The notes: generated from the sequence alone by a model not told the origin. Positions 17,433 through 27,681 are shown, counted from the first letter of the stretch. The stretch is 64,000 nucleotides of DNA from Psychrobacter sp. Ps6 (GCF_022129235.1 NZ_JADQAI010000010.1:1-64000); one strand, 5' to 3'. Made by a program: numbers and translations.

Positions 17433-19241
17433 ATGATGCAGCATAAAACGCTTGATCGTCTCACACTACAAAATCTAATCAATGCTTACTGTTTTGAGAC
17501 TGGGCACGGCGAGATTCTAGCCGTAGAACACCAGAATGATGTGCAAAAACAGGCGTCACAACACAAGCCACTATTAATGCTAACGCTTGCGCCTTTCGAT
17601 ACGGTCATGGTCGTACCTGTCGATAGAATCAGCCGATTGGGGCAGCACCGCTTGGCATCTACACCCCTTATATTAAATGAGCCGCTACCAAATAAGCAGC
17701 CAGATGCTTCATTGCAAAGCAGCCAATGGATTATCCCCTCTGCGATGAGCGTAGCGTCCCTGCTTATTGAAGACATCGTCCATCGTTATAAAGACAAAGC
17801 CGCGCTGGATGCCAATGGTGTCTTAAAACGCTGGATTGAGAGTTATGAGGGGTTACAGATCATCTTGGCGCACCGCAATGATGAGATTGATGACATCGTT
17901 GACTATCAGCAAGACTTTATTCAAACCGAACAAAATCTGATTTATGGTCATGCTATGCACCCCACCCCCAAAGGCCGTGCAGGGTTTTATGGGGACGAGT
18001 GGGCAAAGTATGCGCCCGAGACCAATAGTAAAACTCAACTGCATTATTGGCTGGTGCATCCGAGCTGCATCACAGAAGAGTTTGTTGATGGGGATAGTAT
18101 TACCGCTCTACTCAAATCCAAGCTGCAAGCTGGCATGAGTGACTATCAGCAGCACCTACTCGATGCGCATCCAGACTATAAGCTGTTGCCATTACACCCT
18201 TGGCAAGCAAGGTTTTTGCAGCAGAAGCCATGGTATCAAAAGCTGCTAGAGAGTAGTCAGCTGTTTGATTTTGGTGAGCTCGGTTGGTATCTGCATCCAA
18301 CAACATCAGTGCGTACGCTGGCTGCCTTTGACGCGCCTTGGATGTTCAAACTGTCGTTATCGGTGGCGATTACCAACTCTGTGCGGATCAATCTGCCTAA
18401 AGAATGCAAGCGCGGTATGCATGCCTGCCGAATTTGGCGTAGTGATTATGGTACTCAGCTAAAGCATCAGTACCCTACGATAGCTGTATTGAATGACCCT
18501 GCTTGGCTTGCGCTACGTGTCGATGGAAAAGTCATCGATGAGACGATCTGTATTTTACGTGATAACCCTTTTACACATAAGACACAAGTCACCAATCTTG
18601 CAAGTTTAAGCCAAGACCATCCTACTCGTCTGACCAATCGCTTGGAGACACTGTTTAAGTCTATTCATAAACGGACTGGTGAGCCTTTAGAAAAAATAGC
18701 TGTCCAGTGGTTTGATGCCTATTTGCAAGTTGGTTTTATACCGCTTATTCATATGTATTACCAGCATGGGATTGGGTTTGAGGTGCATCAGCAAAACAGT
18801 TTAATTGAGCTGACAGAGGGCTATCCTACCAAGTTTTGGGCCAGAGACAATCAAGGGTTTGGCTATATTGCAGAGTATGCCGCGCCGCTCATCGATGCTT
18901 ATCCCGAGCTTATTAGCGAAGGAGAGTGCGTCATTCCAGAGGATTTTGCTGACTCACGATTTGCCTATTACTTAGTGGGTAATAGCATATTTGGCCTGAT
19001 CACTGCCATTGCTCGGACTCAGCTTGTGAGTGAAGAGAGATTAATCACGACGTTTAAAGAGTGCTTAATGGCGTTAGAGCAACAATACCCGCATCGCTCG
19101 TTATTTGATTTGTTGTTGCGTAGTCCTACATTGCCGTTCAAAGGCAATCTGCTCACCAGACTCTATGCGCTTGATGAGCTGACCGCACCTGTTGAAACCC
19201 AGTCTATTTATGTCGATATCCCAAATCCCATGGTGACGTAG
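17433..19241 (+). CDS. NIS siderophore synthetase 1 (IucA/IucC family, RhbC-like)
   Basis: ATP-dependent NRPS-independent siderophore synthetase that condenses a carboxylate (citrate) with an amine or hydroxamate, 602 aa. Hallmarks are HPTPKGRAGF (about residue 173), LPLHPWQARFL, LHPTTSVRTLAAF, KLSLSVAITNSVRIN, IGFEVHQQN and FWARDNQGFGYIAEYA, followed by the FhuF-like iron-transporter C-terminal helices. Position directly after dat-ddc matches rhbC of the rhizobactin 1021 cluster. ATG 17433 follows the decarboxylase stop by 1 nt; an ATG at 17418 inside the previous gene is less likely. Confidence 0.9.
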   Translation: MMQHKTLDRLTLQNLINAYCFETGHGEILAVEHQNDVQKQASQHKPLLMLTLAPFDTVMVVPVDRISRLGQHRLASTPLILNEPLPNKQPDASLQSSQWIIPSAMSVASLLIEDIVHRYKDKAALDANGVLKRWIESYEGLQIILAHRNDEIDDIVDYQQDFIQTEQNLIYGHAMHPTPKGRAGFYGDEWAKYAPETNSKTQLHYWLVHPSCITEEFVDGDSITALLKSKLQAGMSDYQQHLLDAHPDYKLLPLHPWQARFLQQKPWYQKLLESSQLFDFGELGWYLHPTTSVRTLAAFDAPWMFKLSLSVAITNSVRINLPKECKRGMHACRIWRSDYGTQLKHQYPTIAVLNDPAWLALRVDGKVIDETICILRDNPFTHKTQVTNLASLSQDHPTRLTNRLETLFKSIHKRTGEPLEKIAVQWFDAYLQVGFIPLIHMYYQHGIGFEVHQQNSLIELTEGYPTKFWARDNQGFGYIAEYAAPLIDAYPELISEGECVIPEDFADSRFAYYLVGNSIFGLITAIARTQLVSEERLITTFKECLMALEQQYPHRSLFDLLLRSPTLPFKGNLLTRLYALDELTAPVETQSIYVDIPNPMVT

Positions 19242-19346
19242 CTTGCGATGCTGTGGCTTGCTAGGCGGTGCTACAAAAATAATCGCACAATAGAAGCGAT
19301 GGTGACAAATAATAATCAGAACAAACGCAATGATTGAGGGGCAAAC

Positions 19347-20711
19347 GTGTTAGATATTATTGGTATTGGTGTAGGGCCGTTTAATTTAAGTTTGGCGGCA
19401 TTACTGAAAAAGACGGAGATCACCGCTAAGTTCTTTGAACAACAGGCGGCGTTTAATTGGCACAAAGGCATGATATTACCGAGCACCACACTGCAAGTGC
19501 CTTTTATGGCAGATTTGGTGACGCTGATAGATCCAACCAGCTCGTATTCCTTTTTAAACTACTTACACACCCAGCATCGTCTGCTGAAATTCTATTTTTT
19601 AGAAGAGTTTAAAATTTACCGTAAAGAGTACAACCACTACTGCCAATGGGTAGCGGAGCAGCTGGATAGCTTGAGCTTTGATGCGGCAGTGATAGACGTA
19701 GTGTTCGATAATGATGATGATGGGTTTGTCGTGACGGTATGCGAGCAGGGGACACAAAAAACCTATCATGCCAAAAATCTGGTCATAGGAACGGGCACGC
19801 GGGCCGCGCTACCATCATCATTGCAAGCTATTGCCAAAAAAGCGCCACACCGCTGTATGCATACCGCCCATTTTGCAGACAACTTTGATTTGGATCGCCT
19901 TGATGCCAATCGCCTAGATTTGAATAGCGTCAAAGCAGAAGACAAGTTGACCAAAATATTGGTACTGGGTTCAGGACAGTCCTCAGCCGAGGTGTATAGA
20001 ACCTTATTTGATCAGCAGTTTGATGATGAGCACAATGACCATAGTAACGGCAACGCCAAGTTTCAGTTAGATTGGATGACTCGCTCGGCAGGGTTTTTCC
20101 CTATGGAATACTCTCCATTAGGCTTGGAGCATTTTAGCCCGGCGTATACAGACTATTTCTATGGTTTAAACTCAGAAATCAAGCCTAAGGTCGCCGCTAA
20201 GCAAGATCTGCTCTATAAAGGCATGGGATTTGAGACCATACGTGATATTTATTACCGTCTTTATGAGCGTAGCATTAACAATAAAGATTTGCATTCAACG
20301 CTTATATCCAATTGTGAAGTGACGCAGGCAACATTGGCTGAGTCGCTAGATAGCATCAGGTTGACCATGAGGCAGCGTGAACAAAACCAGATATTTACGG
20401 CTGATTATGACTGTGTGATTGCTGGCACAGGATATCGTTATGGTCTGCCTGAGTGCTTAAACACGCTATTGCCTGATATCTCGCATGATGCATTTGGACA
20501 GCCAGTGATTGATAGAGACTATATATTAGCCTATCAAAAAAATACTACAGGCAAGATTTTTGTACAGAACCAAGAAATACATACTCATGGCGTTGGCGCT
20601 CCAGACTTGGGGCTAGGGGCTTACCGAGCAGGATGCATCGTCAATCAGCTAACGGGTAAGCAGATTTATGATACCGATGCCTTACCGGTTTTCCAAAAAT
20701 TTGGCGCGTAG
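19347..20711 (+). CDS. Diamine N-hydroxylase (SidA/IucD/PvdA family)
   Basis: FAD- and NADPH-dependent N-monooxygenase, 454 aa, hydroxylating the primary amine of (acylated) 1,3-diaminopropane to give the hydroxamate precursor. The N-terminal FAD motif is GIGVGPFNLS; the substrate pocket shows LPSTTLQVPFMADLVTLIDPTS; the NADPH Rossmann motif is LVLGSGQSSAEV; and the D/ATGY-like region is IAGTGYRYGLP. The start is GTG with GAGGGG 5 nt upstream. It is analogous to rhbE, alcA and acinetoferrin hydroxylase genes. Stop is 79 nt before the acyltransferase gene. Confidence 0.9.
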   Translation: MLDIIGIGVGPFNLSLAALLKKTEITAKFFEQQAAFNWHKGMILPSTTLQVPFMADLVTLIDPTSSYSFLNYLHTQHRLLKFYFLEEFKIYRKEYNHYCQWVAEQLDSLSFDAAVIDVVFDNDDDGFVVTVCEQGTQKTYHAKNLVIGTGTRAALPSSLQAIAKKAPHRCMHTAHFADNFDLDRLDANRLDLNSVKAEDKLTKILVLGSGQSSAEVYRTLFDQQFDDEHNDHSNGNAKFQLDWMTRSAGFFPMEYSPLGLEHFSPAYTDYFYGLNSEIKPKVAAKQDLLYKGMGFETIRDIYYRLYERSINNKDLHSTLISNCEVTQATLAESLDSIRLTMRQREQNQIFTADYDCVIAGTGYRYGLPECLNTLLPDISHDAFGQPVIDRDYILAYQKNTTGKIFVQNQEIHTHGVGAPDLGLGAYRAGCIVNQLTGKQIYDTDALPVFQKFGA

Positions 20712-20790
20712 CTTATATAAACTGCCTATTTTAAAACCCACTCAAAAAGCGTTCACTATATCACCATACTACAATAATGAGGAGTGAGTC

Positions 20791-21396
20791 ATGCCGACCA
20801 TCACCCAAAGCCTGCCCGATACCTTTAGTATCGAGGCTTACCAAAAAACGTTTGCACTGAGAGCTGTCAGCTATCCAGAAGACATGCCATTACTGTATCA
20901 ATGGATGCATGCCGAGCATGTGGTTGATCAGTGGCAGCTACATCTCCCAATGTCTCAGCTAAAGACTCATTTTGAAAAAATGCTGGCCGATGATCATCAG
21001 CGTCTGTATTTGATATTGTGTGATGATGAGCCGATTGGTTATACCGAGATTTATGAGACGGCTCGAGATCGGTTGTCGAATTATTATAAAGCCAAAGACA
21101 CAGACATGGGCTGGCATATTTTGCTGGGTGATCCTGCGGTGGTTGGTAAAGGCTATCTCAAGCCCACAGGTATGATGATTAGTAAATTCATATTTGAGCA
21201 GACAGACGCCAAAAAAATCGTGGTCGAGCCAGACAGTAAGGTACAAGTTTATCGATGGGTGGCTGATAGCTTTGCCTATCGTGTACAACGTCTGATTGAG
21301 ATGCCAGAAAAAACCGCCTCATTGTATTTTTGCAATCGTGATGAGTTTTTGGAATCTAGAGGGTATCTCAGTTTTTATGGTGCCACGGCTGAATGA
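20791..21396 (+). CDS. Siderophore N-acyltransferase (GNAT; IucB/AlcB/RhbD-like)
   Basis: GNAT-fold transferase, 201 aa, acylating the N-hydroxy diamine with acetyl- or longer acyl-CoA. Typical of the siderophore branch are the N-terminal LRAVSYPEDMPLLYQWMHAEHVVDQWQL, the active strand IGYTEIYETARDRLSNYY, DMGWHILLGDPAVVGKGY and VVEPDSKVQVYRW. Whether the acyl group is acetyl (schizokinen-like) or long-chain (acinetoferrin-like) cannot be read from sequence. A clear ribosome-binding site AGGAGTGAG precedes the ATG. Its stop overlaps the start of the exporter gene (ATGA), showing translational coupling. Confidence 0.88.
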   Translation: MPTITQSLPDTFSIEAYQKTFALRAVSYPEDMPLLYQWMHAEHVVDQWQLHLPMSQLKTHFEKMLADDHQRLYLILCDDEPIGYTEIYETARDRLSNYYKAKDTDMGWHILLGDPAVVGKGYLKPTGMMISKFIFEQTDAKKIVVEPDSKVQVYRWVADSFAYRVQRLIEMPEKTASLYFCNRDEFLESRGYLSFYGATAE

Positions 21397-22895
21397 GCAA
21401 AGCGCCCATACACACTGTGGCGATCGATAAAGCGCCTATCAATCAGACACTGACAAATAATACTCACAAAAACAGCAATAGTAATCGCCTAAGCGATAAG
21501 CAAGTACGGCGGGTACTGGTGACCTTATTGCTTGGTGGTACGGTCATAAGCTTTAGTAATAGTGCGCTCAACCCAGCGATCCCTGTGTTTATGTCAGTGT
21601 TTGACGTCGATATTGTGCTGGGCGGCTGGGTGTTAAATGCTTATGTATTGGCCATGAGTGTGGGGCTGATGCTGAGTGGTTACTTAAATAAAAGGTTTGG
21701 TTTTAAGCCGGTTTATTTGGCGGCAATACTTGGTTTTATGCTCGGCTCGGTCATTGGCATGTTGTCCTCTAATATGCTCTTTGTCATTGGGGCTAGAGCT
21801 GTCCAAGGGCTGAGTGGCGGTCTGATTATTCCGCTCTCGATTGGCATGCTATATCAGATCTACCCAAAACAGCAACACGGTAGGATAATGGCGCTATGGG
21901 GCATCGTTATTATGATGTCATTGGCGTTTGGCCCTCTGGTCGGGGCTTATTTGGTTGAGCAGTTTGCATGGTGGACACTATTTGCCATTACGTTACCACT
22001 CAGTGTGGCGGTCATGGCGATGGTATGGCGGCTAATACCTGACATGCGCTCACATGACAAAACAAGTTCTTTTGATGCGGTAGGGTTTGTCAGTTTGATC
22101 ATTTGGCTATTGGCCATGATGGTTTGGCTGAGCACACTACAAATAGATTTTACTCAAGGTATCTCAAGCCGCGATGGTTTGTTAAAAATAGCGGCGTTGG
22201 GTGTATTGTTTATTGGGTTTTTGCTGTCAGCCGTGGCTTGGTGGGCATATGAGAGTCGTCAGAGCCATCCATTATTAAATACTCGATTGTTCCATAATAA
22301 AAACTATTTGCACAGTAATATCATTAGTATTACCCAAACGGTAGCCCTGATGCTGTGCCTCTTACTATTGCCTATATTGATTCAGGATGTAATGGGTGAA
22401 AGTGCTTTATGGACTGGGGTTGTCCTGATGGTCGCTACGCTCGTAGCCAGTATCACCACGCATTACGCTGGCAGGCGGGTGGACAAGCGTGGCGCCCGAG
22501 GGATTGGTATTGCTGGGATTATGATTAGTGCGCTGTCTACCTTGATGCTGGCATGGTGCTTGTACCAGCCAACACTTTGGCTACTCATACTGATGATGAG
22601 TATGCGAGGTGTGGGAGTGGGTTTGGCGTATCTACCAACCACCACGGTGGGGTTCAGTAGCTTACCCAAAGACTCGGTCACCGAGGGAGCTGCACTCAAT
22701 AATATCAGTCGCCGTATTATCTCTACTATATTTATCACGTTGGCAACCCTCTATATCCATAGTCGAAGCGCGCAACTACTAGCCGCAGGAAGTAGTGTTG
22801 GTATGACAAGCGCAATCCAAGAAATACTGGTGATAATCGCGTTGATGCTATTATTCACGATTCCCTCTGCCTGCAAGTTACCCCGATCAGCATGA
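21393..22895 (+). CDS. MFS siderophore exporter, 14-TM DHA2-type
   Basis: Inner-membrane proton-driven antiporter of the major facilitator superfamily, 500 aa. The first 40 residues are polar, then about 14 hydrophobic segments follow. The DHA2 motif A-like loop GYLNKRFGFKP lies between TM2 and TM3, and motif C (GPLVGAYLVEQFAWWTLFAI) is in TM5-6. It overlaps the acyltransferase stop by 4 nt and lies inside the biosynthetic operon, so secretion of the apo-siderophore is the obvious role by context; the substrate is inferred, not shown. Confidence 0.88.
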   Translation: MSKAPIHTVAIDKAPINQTLTNNTHKNSNSNRLSDKQVRRVLVTLLLGGTVISFSNSALNPAIPVFMSVFDVDIVLGGWVLNAYVLAMSVGLMLSGYLNKRFGFKPVYLAAILGFMLGSVIGMLSSNMLFVIGARAVQGLSGGLIIPLSIGMLYQIYPKQQHGRIMALWGIVIMMSLAFGPLVGAYLVEQFAWWTLFAITLPLSVAVMAMVWRLIPDMRSHDKTSSFDAVGFVSLIIWLLAMMVWLSTLQIDFTQGISSRDGLLKIAALGVLFIGFLLSAVAWWAYESRQSHPLLNTRLFHNKNYLHSNIISITQTVALMLCLLLLPILIQDVMGESALWTGVVLMVATLVASITTHYAGRRVDKRGARGIGIAGIMISALSTLMLAWCLYQPTLWLLILMMSMRGVGVGLAYLPTTTVGFSSLPKDSVTEGAALNNISRRIISTIFITLATLYIHSRSAQLLAAGSSVGMTSAIQEILVIIALMLLFTIPSACKLPRSA

Positions 22896-22934
22896 TCACA
22901 TAGTTAATATTTGGGATAAATATGGATTATAATT

Positions 22935-22953
22935 GTAAATAATTATCATTCGC
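22935..22953 (+). promoter_or_regulatory. Fur-box-like site before the second NIS synthetase
   Basis: GTAAATAATTATCATTCGC fits the Fur consensus best in its right half (ATCATT intact). It lies about 63 bp upstream of the ATG at 23016, suggesting a second Fur-controlled promoter within the cluster. Confidence 0.55.
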
Positions 22954-23015
22954 CTTAATGATTGTCCATTTTATATTTTTATTTGATTCAATTCTTAGAC
23001 AGGAAGCTCATATCA

Positions 23016-24923
23016 ATGTTCAATAATCTAGCAAATGCCCTCCAAAACAATCATAGCGCAGAGTCCACTTGTGCCAATAGGCCGTGGCACGCGCCTGTTG
23101 ATTTGCCAACCATGAGACGCGCTGAGCAACGAGTGATTAAGCAACTATTACAAGCATTACTCTATGAAAATATCATTGATTTTGACTCTCAAAATGTAAA
23201 CAAAACTAATGATAGTGCTGATAATCAGACGCTGCTCACTTTTACTATCAAAGCGGGTGAGGATATCTGTTATACCGCACAAGGGTATATTCATTATAGC
23301 TTCGACATCATCCGTTTAAATGACACGAACGTGCAGCGGGTAGTTAATGGTGTTGCCCAAGACGCCATCCTCGAAAACATGATTAGTGATATTTTGCTTA
23401 ATATTGAGCATGCAGCGCTCAAGGATGGCTTTATTACCGAGCTACGCCACACCTTAGTAAATGAAACACAATCTCAGGTGCTAACGTCTCATGAGCCGGT
23501 TTCTATTGAGACGCTCACGTATGATCAGCTCGAAGGCTATCTGACAGCAGGGCATCCTTATCATCCATGTTTTAAGTCTCGTATTGGTTTTGATATACAA
23601 GATAACTATGACTACGGGCCAGAATTTGGTCAAAACATTGAAGTGGTCTGGTTGGCTGTTAGGGCAGGGCTGCTTGTTAGCAATACCACGACTGATATTA
23701 ATGCTAATGAATGGGTTGAGGATTATATAGGCACTGATAAGCTTGCTCTGCTCACTGCCAAGCTCAGAACAGCATTGGTCACTAAAGATGAGCTGGCTGA
23801 TGATTATAGTCTGATACCTGTGCATCCTTGGCAATGGCAAAATACCCTAATTCAGGCGCTACAACCACTGATTGCTGCACAAGAAATTGTTTGTTTGGGC
23901 AGTACAGGCCATCAATACCATGCTCAGCAGTCTATTCGCTCGCTGACAATGCTTGATGATGACAATCGTCATGAAGGTATTAATAATAATAAAGCTTACT
24001 TAAAACTGAGCATGCATCTGATCAACACCTCAAGCACGCGACTGTTGGCCAAGCACACCGTGATGAATGCAGCTATTGTCACTACCTGGTTGAATCAGCT
24101 GATTGCAGAAGATAAGACCGCACAAGCCCTGCCCATCGCGTTTTTGGGTGAGACCGTTGGTGTCAGCTTAGATCATGAGGTGCTACGCACACGCGGCTAT
24201 CAGCATCCAGATCTATACGGCGGAATGGCGGCTATCTGGCGACAAAACGTCAATCAATATCTAGCAGAAGGCCAAACAGCATTTCCGCTTAATGGAGTGA
24301 GTTTTATCAATGCAGATGGCTCACATCTTATCGCACCTTGGCTAGATAAATATGGCGTAGAGACATGGATTAAACAGCTGATTCAGGTTACTGTCACCCC
24401 TTTATTACATATCTTATTTGGTTATGGTATCGCATTAGAATGCCATGCCCAAAATATCGTCTTGGTACATGAAGCGGGCTACCCCATAAAAATCTTGTTA
24501 AAAGATTTACATGATGGGATTCGTTATTCGCCTAAGCACTTAACTCAGCCGCATTTGCGCCCAGATTTTTATAGTTTACCAGCAGCCCATGCTGCTTTGA
24601 ATAGAGGGTCATTTATCGAGACAGAAGACACGGATGGCATCCGTGATATGGCGGTTGCCTGTCTATTTTTTGTGGCATTGTCAGATATTGCAATCTTTAT
24701 GCAGACGCATTACCAGTATTCTGAGGTTGCGTTTTGGCAGCAGGTTGCTGATTGCGTGACCGACTATCAAGCATCTCATCCAGAGCATCAAGCGCGGTTT
24801 GACTTGTTTGATGTCTTTGCCAAGCAAACACGTATTGAGTCTTTGGCTAAGCGTCGCTTGTTTGGCGACAAAGCATTTCCGATTAAATATATCAATAATC
24901 CATTGTTCAAAAGTCGGGGGTGA
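23016..24923 (+). CDS. NIS siderophore synthetase 2 (IucA/IucC family)
   Basis: Second NRPS-independent synthetase, 635 aa. Hallmarks are GHPYHPCFKSRIGF about residue 188, EFGQNIEVVWLAVRAG, LIPVHPWQWQNTLI, SIRSLTMLDDD, LKLSMHLINTSSTRLL, YGIALECHAQN and LLKDLHDGIRYSP (ATP and carboxylate binding region). The set resembles synthetases that work with SbnF/RhbF-type citrate hydroxamates, but the acid/amine type cannot be settled by eye. The frame opens at a TTG 54 nt earlier; AGGAAG upstream of ATG 23016 decides the start. Its stop is 4 nt before the third synthetase. Confidence 0.88.
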   Translation: MFNNLANALQNNHSAESTCANRPWHAPVDLPTMRRAEQRVIKQLLQALLYENIIDFDSQNVNKTNDSADNQTLLTFTIKAGEDICYTAQGYIHYSFDIIRLNDTNVQRVVNGVAQDAILENMISDILLNIEHAALKDGFITELRHTLVNETQSQVLTSHEPVSIETLTYDQLEGYLTAGHPYHPCFKSRIGFDIQDNYDYGPEFGQNIEVVWLAVRAGLLVSNTTTDINANEWVEDYIGTDKLALLTAKLRTALVTKDELADDYSLIPVHPWQWQNTLIQALQPLIAAQEIVCLGSTGHQYHAQQSIRSLTMLDDDNRHEGINNNKAYLKLSMHLINTSSTRLLAKHTVMNAAIVTTWLNQLIAEDKTAQALPIAFLGETVGVSLDHEVLRTRGYQHPDLYGGMAAIWRQNVNQYLAEGQTAFPLNGVSFINADGSHLIAPWLDKYGVETWIKQLIQVTVTPLLHILFGYGIALECHAQNIVLVHEAGYPIKILLKDLHDGIRYSPKHLTQPHLRPDFYSLPAAHAALNRGSFIETEDTDGIRDMAVACLFFVALSDIAIFMQTHYQYSEVAFWQQVADCVTDYQASHPEHQARFDLFDVFAKQTRIESLAKRRLFGDKAFPIKYINNPLFKSRG

Positions 24924-24927
24924 AGTG

Positions 24928-27012
24928 ATGCATACGTTATTTCCTGTGCAAACCCCTGTAAAAAATGGTCACATTGAGGCAAAAGACAAGCCAAACATAG
25001 AAGTCATCCAATGGGCGCTGATTAGTCATTTGGTAGAGTGTTTCCTATTAGAGCAGTGGGTAGAAGAACGCTATATCCAAGTGACAACCACCACTGAGTA
25101 TTTAGCGACCTATAAAGTCTCTGAGGCGCAAAATATCCATCAGTTTTTAGCGTTATTACCGCAGCCATATCATCAGTTTTTTGAGCAAGACAGTCCGCTA
25201 ATCGTAATGGAGGTTGACGATGACAGACAGTTACTACTGCTGGTAGAACCTGCGTACGTCTCACCGTGGCGACTGTCTAAATCTTGTTTCCCTATCCTTC
25301 ATAACCTTGATAACAGTGCTATTAACAATAACGCTATTGGCAGCAATGCGCTAGTTAACAAGCCACTAGAATCAATCAGTACAGCGCAGCAGCTGTTAGA
25401 AATTTTCCTATCAATGATAGATAAGGCAATGCTATCTGATGAAGGTGTCGCAAAACTCAAAGAGAGCTTGGAATCCTCATTGATCGCTCAAAAAAACTCA
25501 GCCGCTGCCAATATATCAATGGCGGTTTGTCAGCGCCCATACTGGCATCAGACCCTGATTGCCGCAGAGCAATGGGCATCATTGATGGATCGTCCGTTTC
25601 ATCCGCTAGCAAAAGGAAAGCTGGGCTTTACGTCAGCTGAGTATCGACGTTATCTGGCAGAGTTCAACCAACCGATGAAGCTGGTATGGGTTGCTATTGC
25701 CAAGAGCCATCTTATGGTGGCCGCGCATGTCATCGACTTGGCAGCACAGAACCCAGCGGCTTATTTTTTGGATGAAGGGCAACAGCAGCAGTTAACACAG
25801 GAGCTTACCGCAAAGCGTATTGCAGAGACGCACGTGGCGCTGCCGGTACATCCTTGGCAGATGACGCATGTGGTTGATGATATGTATGCTGATGAATTGG
25901 CTGATGGTACAGTAGTCATACTTGATTTTGAGGCACTGACTGCCTACGCCAGCTCATCCATGCGCAGTCTGCTGATTGACACAGATACGCCAAACAGTAT
26001 CAAGTTGCCAATAGGGGTACATGCCCTAAACTCAAAGCGCTACTTACCCGTACTAAAGCTTATCAATGGTGAAAAAAACCAAGCCATACTGATGCAGGCA
26101 AGAGACATAGACGATACTTTAGCATCGCAGCTGCGGCTATGGGATGAGCGTCTGTGGTGGGGGTTTATGTCAACAACCCATTTGCATGATAAAAGCGCTA
26201 TCAATCCCTATTTTTATCAAGAAAAGCCCACGCACTTGGGGGTGATGCTGCGTCAATTACCAACAGACTTGTGTGATGATAGAGTTCAGTTATTACCCAT
26301 GGCAAGTTTAGGTATGGTGGTCTACAAGCAGGGTGTCAGTCATCATATTTTTGATGAAATCATTCAGGGTAGTAGTCAAAATAAGAGTGCAGCCAGTCAT
26401 CCAGATCATTTGACAGCCAACAAAAAATCTTCGGTAATAAGAGTGTTTAGAGATCTCTGTGAGGTATTTTTGGGGACGATGCTACGCTGTCTACGTTTGG
26501 GGTTTGCGCCTGAGATGCATGGGCAAAATATAGTGCTCGTGTTAAAAAACCATCATTTTACCAGTCTATTACTGCGCGACCATGACTCAATCCGTGTTTA
26601 TCTGCCCTGGCTGGCGCGTCATCAAATCCCAGATCCTCACTACCTCAGCCCACCAGAGTTCAAAAATCGTTTGTACCGAGAGACGCCGCAATCGCTGATA
26701 TTCTACTTACAATCGTTAGGAGTGCTGGTCAACATTCGGGCGATCATTGAGTCACTGGTTGAGCATTACTCTATTAATGAAGAGGCGCTGTGGCATGCGG
26801 CAATGATCAGTATTGAAACCGCTTTGACAACGATCGATTTTGATGCCGATCAGCGTCAGATACTCCGTGATGAGTTACTCACCAACCCAGAGTATCCACA
26901 CAAAACCTTGCTATTACCAGTTATCGCACGCGGCGCTGATCCGCATGGTAGTATGCCAGCTGGAGAGAGCAGAACAACAAATCCATTTATGCAGGTCAAA
27001 AAGCACCTCTAG
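24928..27012 (+). CDS. NIS siderophore synthetase 3 (IucA/IucC family)
   Basis: Third NRPS-independent synthetase, 694 aa, longer than usual (about 580-640). Seen are RPFHPLAKGKLGF about residue 228, LPVHPWQMTHV, SSSMRSLLI, KLPIGVHALNSKRYLP, FAPEMHGQNIVLVL and LLLRDHDSIRVYLPWL. The KLPIGV and LRDHDSIR forms differ from synthetases 1 and 2, so it is a different subtype rather than a recent duplicate. An Asn/Ala-rich insertion near residue 130 adds length. GGGGGTGA 5 nt before ATG 24928 sets the start; the frame extends to 24799 inside the previous gene. A two-amine citrate siderophore needs only two synthetases, so its role is open. Confidence 0.85.
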   Translation: MHTLFPVQTPVKNGHIEAKDKPNIEVIQWALISHLVECFLLEQWVEERYIQVTTTTEYLATYKVSEAQNIHQFLALLPQPYHQFFEQDSPLIVMEVDDDRQLLLLVEPAYVSPWRLSKSCFPILHNLDNSAINNNAIGSNALVNKPLESISTAQQLLEIFLSMIDKAMLSDEGVAKLKESLESSLIAQKNSAAANISMAVCQRPYWHQTLIAAEQWASLMDRPFHPLAKGKLGFTSAEYRRYLAEFNQPMKLVWVAIAKSHLMVAAHVIDLAAQNPAAYFLDEGQQQQLTQELTAKRIAETHVALPVHPWQMTHVVDDMYADELADGTVVILDFEALTAYASSSMRSLLIDTDTPNSIKLPIGVHALNSKRYLPVLKLINGEKNQAILMQARDIDDTLASQLRLWDERLWWGFMSTTHLHDKSAINPYFYQEKPTHLGVMLRQLPTDLCDDRVQLLPMASLGMVVYKQGVSHHIFDEIIQGSSQNKSAASHPDHLTANKKSSVIRVFRDLCEVFLGTMLRCLRLGFAPEMHGQNIVLVLKNHHFTSLLLRDHDSIRVYLPWLARHQIPDPHYLSPPEFKNRLYRETPQSLIFYLQSLGVLVNIRAIIESLVEHYSINEEALWHAAMISIETALTTIDFDADQRQILRDELLTNPEYPHKTLLLPVIARGADPHGSMPAGESRTTNPFMQVKKHL

Positions 27013-27022
27013 TGAGAAATCC

Positions 27023-27655
27023 ATGAATACTATAGACATTAATCATCTGATAAACACCTATAAAAACATTGGCAGCTCAACCATTGGTCATCTGACTGCA
27101 GCGGGATATTTGCCAGATATCAAAGCATTTAATCCTTGTAACAGCACGATAGCGGGCAAAGTATTGACAGTTCAGCTGATCTCTGACAATACCGATGTGA
27201 TCAATCAAGCACTCATTCAAGCAAAACCGGGTGATGTGCTGTGTATTGATGCTCAGGTACTAGGGACAAAGTCATGTTGGGGAGCGCTGCGTACTTGTGC
27301 CGCCATTTATGAGAAGTTGGCTGCCGTGATTATTCTTGGGCAGGTTACCGACTCAGTACAGCTTCAGCAGCTAAAGTTTCCTATCTTTGCCAAAGGCATT
27401 AGTGCGCTCACCACATTCAAAAGCCCCCAGGCAGCAGGTACACTGGCAACTGACATTGATTATCGCTTTGGAGAGCAAGTTATTCCTATTTATTCAGGGG
27501 GCATTGCCATCATGGATAATGACGGCGTGTTTATCTTGCCTATTGCTATAGCACAGCAACTAGCCAAGAGATGTCAAAAAAAGCAGGGCGAAGATGACAC
27601 TAAGTTTCAGCGGTTTATTGAGGCTTATCGCAATGATCAATTAGAGCAGTTATAG
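27023..27655 (+). CDS. RraA/HMG-aldolase-like protein in siderophore operon
   Basis: RraA-fold protein (often labelled dimethylmenaquinone methyltransferase), 210 aa. Recognisable are GSSTIGHLTAAGYLP, VLCIDAQVLGTKSCWGALRTCAA (RraA: GDVLVVD..G....A..G), GQVTDSVQLQQLKFPIFAKGISA and DNDGVFILP (the DDDGV metal-site-like motif, here D-N-D-G-V). RraA-fold proteins are either RNase E regulators or class II pyruvate aldolases. Its place 10 nt after a synthetase suggests a siderophore-linked job, for example making or releasing a carboxylate building block, but this is inference. ATG 27023 is chosen over the 183-nt longer frame that overlaps synthetase 3. Confidence 0.75.
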   Translation: MNTIDINHLINTYKNIGSSTIGHLTAAGYLPDIKAFNPCNSTIAGKVLTVQLISDNTDVINQALIQAKPGDVLCIDAQVLGTKSCWGALRTCAAIYEKLAAVIILGQVTDSVQLQQLKFPIFAKGISALTTFKSPQAAGTLATDIDYRFGEQVIPIYSGGIAIMDNDGVFILPIAIAQQLAKRCQKKQGEDDTKFQRFIEAYRNDQLEQL

Positions 27656-27681
27656 CTAATCTACTTTAAAAAAGGTACCTT

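Noticed and set aside
24799..24927. Longer third synthetase starting inside synthetase 2
   Set aside because: ATG 24928 has a ribosome-binding site; the extra 43 residues are out-of-frame translation of the previous gene.
26840..27022. Longer RraA-like protein
   Set aside because: Overlaps synthetase 3 by 173 nt with no family similarity; ATG 27023 is the natural start.
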